Source of the DNA: Candidatus Omnitrophota bacterium
GTDB taxonomy: Bacteria > Hinthialibacterota > Hinthialibacteria > Hinthialibacterales > Hinthialibacteraceae
DNA: 64,000 nucleotides
Assembly (NCBI GenBank): GCA_013177805.1
Contig: JABLXU010000027.1
Coordinates: 1-64,000, forward strand
Reading direction: 5' to 3'
Shown: one piece after another, positions 21,596 through 29,646 of the stretch
Layout of the letters: each line of letters starts with the position of its first letter
Position numbering within the stretch: position 1 is the stretch's first letter
Made by a program: the position numbers and the translations under genes
The notes under the pieces: model-generated
Database searches by the model: none
What the model was told of the DNA's origin: nothing
What the model saw: only the letters and a program-made list of their open reading frames with translations

Positions 21596-22237
21596 CTAAG
21601 TATCGGAAAGTTTTTTTTCGGTCCCTTTGGCGGGAGCGGCTTTAAAGCGGGAGGGTTTCCGGGGTTCGAAGAGACCGTCGATCAAACCGTATTCCACAGC
21701 TTCTTCCGGGGACATGAAGAAATCCCGGTCGGAGTCCCTCTCGATCTGCTCGATATCCCTGCCGGTGTGAAAAGCCAGGATTTCATTGAGACGCGATTTC
21801 AATTTCAGGATTTCCCGCGCCCGGATTTCAATATCGGAGGCCTGGCCTTGGAATCCGCCCATGGGCTGATGGATCATGATCCGGGCGTTGGGCAAGGCGT
21901 GGCGTTTGTTGGGAGCCCCCGCCGCCAGCAACACCGCCGCCATGCTGGCGGCCAGACCCATACAGGTGGTCGCCACATCCGGTTTGACATATTGCATCGT
22001 GTCATAGATGGCCAGCCCGGCCGAAACCGAACCGCCAGGGCTGTTGATATACAGTTGGATGTCTTTTTCGGGGTCTTCCGCCTGGAGAAACAGGAGTTGG
22101 GCGATCACCAGGTTTGCCATGTGATCCTCGATGGGATCGCCGATGAAAATGATCCGGTCTTTCAGCAAACGCGAATAGATATCATAGGCGCGTTCGCCCC
22201 GGCTCGTCTGTTCCACGACCATAGGGATTAAAACCAC
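21596..22237 (-). CDS. clpP: ClpP protease subunit
   Basis: A serine protease of 213 residues. The triad is Ser98 (GLAASMAA), His123 (MIHQPMGG) and Asp172 (SDRDFF), each one residue from E. coli mature numbering. It assembles into tetradecamers that degrade proteins delivered by ClpX. GTG at 22237 is chosen because it is 8 bases from AGGAG and gives the standard N-terminus ([10 protein letters not shown]); a TTG at 22243 overlapping the tig stop is a weaker alternative. It directly follows tig in the classical tig-clpP-clpX order. Confidence 0.95.
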   Translation of the reverse strand: MVLIPMVVEQTSRGERAYDIYSRLLKDRIIFIGDPIEDHMANLVIAQLLFLQAEDPEKDIQLYINSPGGSVSAGLAIYDTMQYVKPDVATTCMGLAASMAAVLLAAGAPNKRHALPNARIMIHQPMGGFQGQASDIEIRAREILKLKSRLNEILAFHTGRDIEQIERDSDRDFFMSPEEAVEYGLIDGLFEPRKPSRFKAAPAKGTEKKLSDT

Positions 22238-22239
22238 GT

Positions 22240-23610
22240 TCAATTCTCCTCTGTTGGGTTTGCGCTTTCCTCCGGCTCTTCACCTGGGACTGCGGGAGCC
22301 GGTTCGGCCGGCAAGTCCGGGGCTTCCCCGAACGCGGATTCCACCCGTGCCTGTAGAATATCCAACACTTTTTCTTCCAGCGCCATGCGGCGGTAGAACG
22401 ACTCCATGCCCATGGATTCAATACGGCGAACATACCAATCCACGTCGTGCTTGCCTTCCGGAGCCGTCCGATGCATGTAGAGGTAATAATCCTGGTCCGT
22501 CAATTCAATGGATTCCTCCGCCGCGATTTTCTCCACCAGAAGGGAAATCCGCACCTCCTCCTCGGCGGTTTTTTCGTGACGGGCCAGGAGACCTTCGTCC
22601 CGCTTAGCCTCCTGTTCGAGGCTGGTTCCTATGCGCTGCAGTTCCAAATCGTGGACGGCGTTGATGAAATTGTACCGCGCCCGGATCATACTGGGGGGGA
22701 CATCGAACGGGTTCCGCCGGATTAATTCCTGCCGGATAGCCTGGCGCAGTTGGTCGCGCCGGCGCTGAGCCAAAGTCTGGCGCAAGTTCTCGCGGATGCG
22801 CTCCTTAAGGTCATGGAGGGTTTGGAAATTCCCCATGTCCTTGGCGAATTCGTCATCCAGCTCGGGCAGCAGTTTCTGGCGGATATGCTGGACTTCCAGT
22901 TCGAAGACCGCTTCCTTGCCTCGTTTCTCTTCCTCGGGATAATCTTCCGGCAGCGTGAGGGTGATGGTTTTTTTCTCGCCGGGTTTCATCCCGATCAAAG
23001 CGTCTTCCAGTCCGGGTATGTAACGCTTGGAACCGACCTCCACCACGATGCCATAGTGGGTGGCTTCGGGAAACGGCTGGCCCTCAATGGTGGCGTTGCA
23101 GGCAATCGTAACATGGTCCCCTTCGGCCGCCGGACGGTCGTCGATAGTGCGGTACGTGGCGTTGGTTTCCCGCAGATGGTTGAGGGTGTCCACCACATCC
23201 TTCTCGGTGACTTCCATGGGGGGCACTTCGGGACGGATGTCCCGGTAGTTCACGGATTCCAGCCGGGGCGCGTATTCGAAGGTTGCCTCGAAAACCACCG
23301 GTTCTTCGGTCTTTTCTTTATCGATTTCGCTGAATTGAGGAGAATCGACCGGCGTGAGGTCCAACTCCTCCATCGCTTTCTTGAACGCGGTTTCCACGGC
23401 TTTCTCGACGGCCTCGCTGTCCAGATGCTTGCCGTATTTCATTTTGACGATCCGGCGGGGCGCTTTACCCTTGCGGAACCCGGGGACAATGGCGTTCTCG
23501 ATGAACTCCTTGTACAGTTCATCCAGTTCCGTGCCCACTTCATCGGGCGGGATCTCGATTTTCACAGTTTTTTTGCACGTACCTACATCGCGTTGTTCGA
23601 GGATCTTCAA
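22240..23610 (-). CDS. tig: Trigger factor
   Basis: A 456-residue ribosome-associated chaperone. The N-terminal ribosome-binding region contains the signature [12 protein letters not shown], the middle part (about 165-250, [15 protein letters not shown]) is the FKBP-type peptidyl-prolyl isomerase domain, and the rest is the helical substrate-cradling domain. The tail is unusually rich in Pro and Glu ([22 protein letters not shown]). The start is TTG with AAGGAG eleven bases upstream. It heads the tig-clpP-clpX operon under a plausible promoter at 23776-23804. Confidence 0.93.
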   Translation of the reverse strand: MKILEQRDVGTCKKTVKIEIPPDEVGTELDELYKEFIENAIVPGFRKGKAPRRIVKMKYGKHLDSEAVEKAVETAFKKAMEELDLTPVDSPQFSEIDKEKTEEPVVFEATFEYAPRLESVNYRDIRPEVPPMEVTEKDVVDTLNHLRETNATYRTIDDRPAAEGDHVTIACNATIEGQPFPEATHYGIVVEVGSKRYIPGLEDALIGMKPGEKKTITLTLPEDYPEEEKRGKEAVFELEVQHIRQKLLPELDDEFAKDMGNFQTLHDLKERIRENLRQTLAQRRRDQLRQAIRQELIRRNPFDVPPSMIRARYNFINAVHDLELQRIGTSLEQEAKRDEGLLARHEKTAEEEVRISLLVEKIAAEESIELTDQDYYLYMHRTAPEGKHDVDWYVRRIESMGMESFYRRMALEEKVLDILQARVESAFGEAPDLPAEPAPAVPGEEPEESANPTEEN

Positions 23611-24090
23611 GGTAGTCCAGGCTCCTTGTCCGAATGCGTCGGTTCATCGGATGGAATCCGATGCCTTTACTGAAAACATAAACAAAGACCATGGCCGCCG
23701 ATCCGTCCCCGGATCTGGACCACCGTGGTCTCGAATTTCGCCCGTAACGTTGGCTATGAATATGTTAATTTTTTAACCTTATCTGCCCCTCAGGCTTATG
23801 TCAAGAACCGCGATTTTATCCTCGTTCGTCCCTCTCTCTCCAATTATCCCTTTCTCTTTATTATAGTTTCCTAGCGTTTTTTGTGGAGGAGCACCTCCTC
23901 CTGGGAGGGAAGCCACTCCCGCGGCCAGCCGGAGGTTTTTTTCATGCCGCGTGGATGATCTGATCGTGGAGCTGGATTCTTCCTCCCTGTATCCTATCGC
24001 GCCAATTCTCTCCATGATATCCTTATTGCCCCAGACGGCGCGGATCCTTCTTTCCCACTTTGGAAGAAAGCACAGGCAGGTGTATCATCG
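23611..24090. other. Non-coding gap between divergent genes
   Basis: It carries the probable tig promoter on the minus strand. On the plus strand, about 23880-23945, a run of GC-rich complementary blocks (GGAGGAG with CTCCTCC, GGGAG with CTCCC, CCTCC with GGAGG) ends in seven T, preceded by a TATTATAG box near 23859. This could be a short structured RNA. No protein gene is convincing here. Confidence 0.35.
23776..23804 (-). promoter_or_regulatory. Promoter upstream of tig-clpP-clpX
   Basis: On the reverse strand a perfect TTGACA (23804-23799) is followed after 17 bases by TAAGGT (23781-23776). The -35 box is ideal and the -10 box is modest. The leader would be about 160 bases. Confidence 0.45.
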
Positions 24091-25134
24091 ATGGTCCATA
24101 AAACATCACGTTTCCTAATCCCCCTCCATCACGGCCTTTTATGTCCGCTTCTCTTTTTGAGCGGACTGTCTCTGGCGGCATGGGCCGCCCCGGATCCGGA
24201 ACCGCCGGCGGGCAAGTCCCCGCAGGCGTATGAGCAACGGCAAACCCTTGACGATCTGGATTACTGGCTCCGGAACATGCTGCTTTCGCACCGGTATTCA
24301 TGGGAGGAGGCGGCTGGCGTGACCGGATTGTCCATCAAGGAAATCCAAGACGCCGCGCAACGTGCCGGGATTGATTTTGAAACCGCTTCGTATCCCTTTC
24401 CCGCGAATCGGACCGGTGTGCTTCCCTATCCCGGCGGGCGCCATCCCCGCATCGGATTTTTGGAAGGCGCAATCAATCCCCGCCGCGCCACCAAAGCCAG
24501 CGTGTTTCTTCCGTGGGACACTCAATCCTATGTGGTCATCGACTTACCGGAAGCCATTTTCCACGGTGAGGATCTGATTTTTCTCGCGCATACCCATATC
24601 CCGACGGTCTGGGATAAGCAAAACCTAACACTCTTGTGGAACGATTGGTTTCGCAAACCGGACGGCGGCCTGGAAGGTGAATGGCGGCTGCCCGATGGAG
24701 TGGAATTCGGCGCAAGCATCCACTCCGGCACCGCCGGAGTGGAGATGGGCCTTTGGCTGAGGAACGGCACGGAGCAGACGCTGTGCGGTTTGCGCGCTCA
24801 GGTCTGCGTGATGCTGAAAGGCGCGGCGGGATTCACGGAACAAACCAACGCCAATAAACGTTTCGAGGCACCCGTGGCGGCGGTCCGCTCTGGTCTCGGC
24901 AACCGGTGGATCCTGACCGCTTGGTCTCCCTGCGGCCGCGTCTGGGGCAATGCGGAAGTCCCCTGTTTCCATGCTGATCCGGTTTTCCCCGATTGTTCTC
25001 CTGGAGAAACCGTGCGCGCCCGGGGCCGGTTGTGGTTTTATGAAGGAACCGGGATTGAAAGTGAAATCGAACGCGCGAAAGTGTGGTTTACGCCTTCTCC
25101 CGAAAATGGAGAACCACGCGATCCACACAGGTGA
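24091..25134 (+). CDS. Conserved secreted protein, function unknown
   Basis: The 347-residue product begins with a signal peptide (FLIPLHHGLLCPLLFLSGLSLAAWA). Residues of about 50-90 look like a small helical DNA-binding-like segment (WEEAAGVTGLSIKEIQDAA), and the rest is a beta-rich domain with several conserved Cys and Trp (LRAQVCVMLKGAAGF, AWSPCGRVWGN, PCFHADPVFPDC). From memory, proteins with the LKG-AAGF / GR-WGN / HADP pattern recur in planctomycetes-like genomes without a defined function. The stop is 5 bases before the next start, so it forms an operon with the nitrilase-like gene. Confidence 0.7.
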   Translation: MVHKTSRFLIPLHHGLLCPLLFLSGLSLAAWAAPDPEPPAGKSPQAYEQRQTLDDLDYWLRNMLLSHRYSWEEAAGVTGLSIKEIQDAAQRAGIDFETASYPFPANRTGVLPYPGGRHPRIGFLEGAINPRRATKASVFLPWDTQSYVVIDLPEAIFHGEDLIFLAHTHIPTVWDKQNLTLLWNDWFRKPDGGLEGEWRLPDGVEFGASIHSGTAGVEMGLWLRNGTEQTLCGLRAQVCVMLKGAAGFTEQTNANKRFEAPVAAVRSGLGNRWILTAWSPCGRVWGNAEVPCFHADPVFPDCSPGETVRARGRLWFYEGTGIESEIERAKVWFTPSPENGEPRDPHR

Positions 25135-25139
25135 ACAAA

Positions 25140-26003
25140 ATGCGCATCCATCGATTCATTACCTTTCCGGCCATCCTCCTCACCGGTTGGATCCAGGGAT
25201 GGGCCGCGCCTCCTGAGGAGACTGTGATGAGGGAAACCAAATCTGTGAAAATCGCTTTATCCCAGATCTTCGCCCTTGACGGCGACCGCGAGGGAAACTT
25301 TGTCCGGATCGAGAACGCCCTCAAGGAGGCCAAGGCACAGGGGGCGGAGATCGCCTGCTTTCCGGAGACCACGATTTATGGGTGGGTCAATCCCGACGCT
25401 CACCAACGCGCGCATCCCATTCCCGGTGAGGATTCGGACCGTATGTGTGGACTTGCCCGGAAATATTCGATCTACATCTGCGCGGGTCTTGCTGAAAAAG
25501 AACATGGCCATCTCTATGATTCGGCGATTCTGATCGACAAGGAAGGCAGGATTTTACTGAAACACCGCAAAATCAACCTATTGACGCAGTTGATGAATCC
25601 GCCTTACACGCCCGGTGAAGATATTCAAGCCGTGGAAACACCTTGGGGCCGCATCGGAATCCTCATCTGCGCGGATACCTTCGTGAAGGAGAATCTCCAG
25701 CGCATGGCGGCTTTGGAGCCGGATCTTGTCCTGGTGCCTTACGGCTGGGCCGCGGACGAAACCGAATGGCCGCAACATGGGAACGAGCTGCACAAGACTG
25801 TCGCGCAGGCCGCCCGGGCCATCGGCGCGCCCGTGATTGGAACCGACCTGGTGGGAGAAATCACCCATGGGCCATGGGCCGGCAAGGTCTATGGGGGACA
25901 AAGCGTGGCCGCGGACGCGCAGGGACACATTCTTGCCATTGCCAAGGACCGGGACCGGGACATCCTGGTCGTTTCGATCCAACCCGGCCGCGTCAGGCCT
26001 TGA
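25140..26003 (+). CDS. Carbon-nitrogen hydrolase (nitrilase superfamily), possibly exported
   Basis: The catalytic triad Glu76 (PETTIYGW), Lys144 (HRKINL) and Cys177 (ICADTF) is intact, so this should be an active amidase or ureidase-type enzyme. From the ATG at 25140 (AGGTG six bases upstream) the 287-residue protein begins with a signal-peptide-like segment (FITFPAILLTGWIQGWAAP). A second in-frame ATG at 25227 has an even better GAGGAG six bases upstream and would make a 258-residue cytoplasmic form of normal family length. Substrate specificity cannot be inferred. It is tightly coupled to the preceding secreted-protein gene. Confidence 0.85.
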   Translation: MRIHRFITFPAILLTGWIQGWAAPPEETVMRETKSVKIALSQIFALDGDREGNFVRIENALKEAKAQGAEIACFPETTIYGWVNPDAHQRAHPIPGEDSDRMCGLARKYSIYICAGLAEKEHGHLYDSAILIDKEGRILLKHRKINLLTQLMNPPYTPGEDIQAVETPWGRIGILICADTFVKENLQRMAALEPDLVLVPYGWAADETEWPQHGNELHKTVAQAARAIGAPVIGTDLVGEITHGPWAGKVYGGQSVAADAQGHILAIAKDRDRDILVVSIQPGRVRP

Positions 26004-26053
26004 GGCTGGACGAAATTCTGGGAGGAGTCAACAAAAAATCTTCCCAAAAATCC

Positions 26054-26100
26054 TAGATACTCAAAAAAAACGGAGTCTCAGCTGGGCACTTGACTCCGCG
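26054..26100 (-). terminator. Possible terminator of the minus-strand ABC unit
   Basis: Read on the reverse strand, CGGAGTC and GACTCCG (7-bp arms, 14-base loop) are followed by TTTTTTTTGAG. It lies more than 500 bases past the stop of the membrane-protein gene and might instead act on plus-strand transcripts in part. Confidence 0.45.
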
Positions 26101-26133
26101 TCAACAATTGGGGGAGATAGTGGGAAGGAATAA

Positions 26134-26159
26134 ACGGTTTTTCAACCGTTTATTATCTC
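26134..26159. terminator. AT-rich hairpin, possible terminator
   Basis: AATAAACGGTT and AACCGTTTATT form a perfect 11-bp stem with a 4-base loop. The stem is low in GC and no clean U-tract follows on either strand, so termination is only a possibility. Confidence 0.3.
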
Positions 26160-26359
26160 GTTTAATTTATAATGATAATCCTTTTTACTTTGTTTTTCTA
26201 TAATATATTATATTAAATAATCAAAAAAAGCCTATTTATTTTTTCTATACTATATAGATCCATTGGACGAGAAATTATTCAAAAAAATTTTCACAAAAAT
26301 CAGCATGTATTTCCCGATTGCCGAAACAAAGATAATTTTTGCCCTTTCCGAGCAACCCT

Positions 26360-26392
26360 CCCCTCCCTCTCTCACCAAGGGAGAGAGAATCG
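26360..26392. repeat. REP-like palindrome, copy 4
   Basis: CTCTCTC-a-CC (26367-26376) faces GG-GAGAGAG (26379-26387), followed by AATCGG. The AATCG tail is shared with the copies near 56130 and 62250. Confidence 0.5.
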
Positions 26393-26627
26393 GAACGCGT
26401 AACCAACAATTCTTCTATTACGGATAATCGCGAATTTTCTGAATTCAAAAAAATAAATGCAAAATTCTTTCCAATTGATCTTTATTAGTTCATACGCAAA
26501 ATTGTTTCTTCTTTATAATACGATTCAGAAAGAGAAATATTTCAATTTTTTTTCGAAGACGATAGGCTGTTGGAAATGGGCCAGTTCCAGGCAAACAGCA
26601 TAACTTATTGAATATATGGTATTTATT

Positions 26628-27953
26628 TTAACGCAGCCCTGCCCCATGGAATCGCGTGGCCACGGCGTAATCCCGCAAGAGGGGATCTATACACCGCCAA
26701 GCGCCTGGCATTTTCTGAACACGGCCGAGCAAGAACAAATTCTCCCGGCTGACGAGATCGGGAGGCCAAGGGGCAATATAAAAAATTTTATTATCACCCA
26801 CCTTAGCCTGAACAGGCTCGCTCAGTAATTCATTCCAGGATTCCGGCGAGACGCGCAATTTATCCAGTATCCCACTTAATTGCCGCGTCTCTTCTGATTC
26901 CTTCACAGCGGGAGTGGAGAAGCGGATTCCCTGAACTGGAAAAAGCCATCCCGGTTGGATTGTAACGGCTAAAACAAAAACCAAAGCCAACGCCCCCAGT
27001 AATGCCCGCGCGCCATGGACCACGCGCTTCGCCAAGGGACCGTTGGAGCGGCCCAGGGGACAACACTGGAAGATCAACGACGTGAAAACCGACAGCATCA
27101 GGCATTCCCAAGCGAAAGGAAGAAAGCCAAGAAATCCGGGAAGCGGCATCTCAAAGTACCGAATCGCGGGAAAAACCGGTACAGTGTAGAACCATTTCGC
27201 CCCAGCCCAATAGTTCCAAAATTCCCACAGCAATCCGCAGACCGCGCCGGAGCCAAGCATCAGCCACACCAGACGCCGTGCCCCGGCCGTCCACAAACGT
27301 AAGAGCGAATACCCCTCGGACGCGTAAGCCAGCGGTTCCAACAACAAAACATATCCAATCCACACAAAACCAAAAAGATAGTGTCTGATTTCGCGAACCG
27401 GTATAAAGAGTGGAACTGTAACACATAGAAAACCAATAAGAAACAATAACTTCAGAGTCAAAGGCTTGGGTTTTTTCGAAAAATCCAACACATCCCGGGA
27501 GGGCCAATAGGTTAAGAAGAATTCGTAGGTCGAGAGCACGGCGGGGATAATCGTCGCGAAGGCAATCAAATACCCCACATAGCGGTGGAGTAGGTTTTCG
27601 GGCAATCCCACATAGACCCAGTTCTCGAGGTAGCAGTTATAAAACTCGAACACAAGCCACCAGAGCGCGGAAACGACGGCGAGGAAGCCAAACAATCGGG
27701 GTTTATCCGGCAGGAAAGATACCCCCCGGCGCTTTTTGATGAGTCCGTCAAGCAAGAGAATATAACCCCACCAGGCGATGGGAGTAAAATGGGTGTACAC
27801 CGGCTCAATCTGAAAAAAAAGAAGCACTTCGGAAACCAGGATAACAATCCCCCCCAGCCAAGTCCACCAGGGAACGCGCGCGGTGGGCTGGTTCCATTCC
27901 AGCAGATCATCTGGGGAAAATGTTCCGGGGGGAAGCGGCGGTAAGAATCCCAT
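26628..27953 (-). CDS. Polytopic membrane protein with internal duplication
   Basis: The 441-residue protein has roughly eight to ten hydrophobic segments and no recognised family. Two halves resemble each other: residues 61-118 (WWGYILLLDG, then WLVFEFYNCYLENWVYVGLP) and 198-259 (WIGYVLLLEP, then LLWEFWNYWAGAKWFYTVP). The repeated W-x-F-E/W-N-x-W-x-Y-x-x-P pattern recalls carotenoid/lycopene-cyclase-like membrane domains, though that is only a motif impression. The C-terminal 110 residues form a soluble tail. Its ATG is two bases past the stop of the RbsA-like gene, so it is translationally coupled to that ATPase, where one would normally expect a sugar permease. Confidence 0.7.
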   Translation of the reverse strand: MGFLPPLPPGTFSPDDLLEWNQPTARVPWWTWLGGIVILVSEVLLFFQIEPVYTHFTPIAWWGYILLLDGLIKKRRGVSFLPDKPRLFGFLAVVSALWWLVFEFYNCYLENWVYVGLPENLLHRYVGYLIAFATIIPAVLSTYEFFLTYWPSRDVLDFSKKPKPLTLKLLFLIGFLCVTVPLFIPVREIRHYLFGFVWIGYVLLLEPLAYASEGYSLLRLWTAGARRLVWLMLGSGAVCGLLWEFWNYWAGAKWFYTVPVFPAIRYFEMPLPGFLGFLPFAWECLMLSVFTSLIFQCCPLGRSNGPLAKRVVHGARALLGALALVFVLAVTIQPGWLFPVQGIRFSTPAVKESEETRQLSGILDKLRVSPESWNELLSEPVQAKVGDNKIFYIAPWPPDLVSRENLFLLGRVQKMPGAWRCIDPLLRDYAVATRFHGAGLR

Positions 27954-27955
27954 GA

Positions 27956-29473
27956 TCAGGCTACCTGTTCACGTTCCTGGAATGAGGGGAAGAGGGTGGC
28001 CAAGTGCATGATCTTTTCCTGGGTGGCTTCATTGCGGTGCAGTTCGCCGGCGAGGCGGCCGCCGCTCATTACTAAAATGCGGTTGGCCATGCCCAACACC
28101 TCGGGCAGTTCGGAGGAGATCATGAGAATGGCCGCGCCGCGGCGGAGCAATTCGTTCATCAGGAGATAGATTTCCCGCTTGGCTCCGACGTCAATCCCGC
28201 GAGTAGGTTCGTCGAAGATGAAGAGCTTCGAGTTGGCTAACAGCCACTTGGCGAGGACGACTTTTTGCTGGTTGCCGCCAGACAGGTTGCGAACTTCGGT
28301 CTCGATGCTGGGCGCCTTGATGGTGAGATCCTTGACGGCATTCCCGGCGGCCTTTCGTTCCATCGCTCCGTTGATAAAAAGAAACCGGCAAAATTCTCGG
28401 AGTTTGGGCAAAGTGATATTTTCCCGGATGCGCATCCCTAAAATCAGCCCTTGGCTTTTGCGGTCCTCCGTCAAGAGACAGATTCCCGAATCGATGGCGT
28501 GCCGGGGTGATTTCAACTCGATTGGACGCCCTTCGAGCCAAATAGAACCCTTCTCCGGCGGGTCCGCCCCGAAGATCATACGGGCCACCTCGGTGCGGCC
28601 GGCCCCCACTAGCCCGGTCAGCGCCACGATTTCTCCCTGGCGCACCGAGAACGAGACCTCCTTGACGAAGCCCCGCGTCAAGCCTTCCACACGCAGGACT
28701 TCCTCGCCGATCGGGGACTCGGCCCACGGGAACTCGTCCGTGATTTTACGGCCGACCATCATTTCGATGATGCCTTCGCGGCTGATCTCCTGGATATCCC
28801 GCGTCCCGATCCATTCTCCGTCCCGCAACACAGTGAGCCGGTCACAGACTTCGAAGATCTCTTCCAGCCGGTGGGAGATATAGATCACGCTGATGCCTTT
28901 TTCCTTCAACGCGCGGATCAAGGCGAAGAGGTTCTTCAGTTCATGCAGCGTCAAGGTGGCGGACGGTTCATCCATGGCAATGATTTTGGCGTCGATGGAA
29001 AGTGCCTTGGCGATTTCGACCATCTGCTGCTGGGCGATGGAAAGTTGGCTCACAGGGACATCCAGGTCGAACGAGATGCCCAGGCTGTCGAGGATGCGCC
29101 GGGCTTCGCGGCGCTCCCGCCTGAAATCGACAAATCCCAAGCGGGTAGGTTCGCGGCCGAGGAAAATATTTTCCGCCGCCCCCAGCTGGGGCACTAAATT
29201 GAATTCCTGGTAGATGATGGAGATTTGAAGTTCTTGCGCCTTGTGGGGTGAGTCGATCACCACCTGCTGCCCGCCAATGTGAATTTCGCCGGCGTCCATC
29301 GTCTCGGCCCCGGCCAGGATTTTCATGAGGGTAGATTTCCCCGCCCCATTCTCGCCGACCAACGCATGCACTTCTCCCGCGCGGATTTCCAGATTCACGC
29401 CTTTAAGTGCTTGGACACCCGGGTAGTTCTTGGTGATTCCCAGCATCCGCAAAAACGGTACCGGCTCCGGCAT
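27956..29473 (-). CDS. Double-domain sugar ABC transporter ATPase (RbsA/MglA-like)
   Basis: The 505-residue protein consists of two fused ABC domains. The first has a full Walker A (GENGAGKST), a signature region SIAQQQMVEIAKAL and Walker B IIAMDEP; the second has a degenerate Walker A (GLVGAGRTE), signature LSGGNQQKV and LFIFDEPTRGID. This is the layout of ribose/galactose/xylose CUT2 ATPases. Neither a substrate-binding protein nor an RbsC-type permease is next to it, which is unusual. The ATG has AAAAGGAGG upstream, and a promoter with 17-base spacing lies at 29514-29542. Confidence 0.92.
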   Translation of the reverse strand: MPEPVPFLRMLGITKNYPGVQALKGVNLEIRAGEVHALVGENGAGKSTLMKILAGAETMDAGEIHIGGQQVVIDSPHKAQELQISIIYQEFNLVPQLGAAENIFLGREPTRLGFVDFRRERREARRILDSLGISFDLDVPVSQLSIAQQQMVEIAKALSIDAKIIAMDEPSATLTLHELKNLFALIRALKEKGISVIYISHRLEEIFEVCDRLTVLRDGEWIGTRDIQEISREGIIEMMVGRKITDEFPWAESPIGEEVLRVEGLTRGFVKEVSFSVRQGEIVALTGLVGAGRTEVARMIFGADPPEKGSIWLEGRPIELKSPRHAIDSGICLLTEDRKSQGLILGMRIRENITLPKLREFCRFLFINGAMERKAAGNAVKDLTIKAPSIETEVRNLSGGNQQKVVLAKWLLANSKLFIFDEPTRGIDVGAKREIYLLMNELLRRGAAILMISSELPEVLGMANRILVMSGGRLAGELHRNEATQEKIMHLATLFPSFQEREQVA

Positions 29474-29513
29474 GCGCCCCTCCTTTTAATCGCGATCCAT
29501 GGTTTCGCCAGAA

Positions 29514-29542
29514 ATCGTAGCAAAAGGGGGTGATTCTGTCGA
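29514..29542 (-). promoter_or_regulatory. Promoter for the ABC ATPase operon
   Basis: Reverse-strand TCGACA (29542-29537) and TACGAT (29519-29514) are separated by 17 bases. Both boxes deviate from consensus but the spacing is ideal and the leader would be about 35 bases. Confidence 0.45.
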
Positions 29543-29646
29543 TTGGATTGGGAAGATCAAATCTTTTTTTGATGGACCTAAGCTTGGCATTGCGCTTACA
29601 ATAGCCTATCCCAGTTCCGGATACGATAATCAAGGAGATTAAACGC

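Larger units (their letters stand above)
26004..26627. other. AT-rich intergenic island
   Basis: This 624-base gap is far more AT-rich than the rest of the window from about 26150 to 26620, with runs such as TATAATATATTATATTAAATAA. It contains two hairpins (26060-26100 and 26134-26159) and one REP-like palindrome near 26367-26387, and it separates two convergent units. I find no gene in it. Confidence 0.5.

Noticed and set aside
23779..24015. 78-codon minus-strand frame in the tig gap
   Set aside because: No motif or ribosome-binding site, and it overlaps the likely tig promoter.
29569..29602. Promoter for the sulfatase gene (TTGATG and TACAAT)
   Set aside because: Spacing of 22 bases is too long for a sigma70 promoter, and no better -35 box is present.
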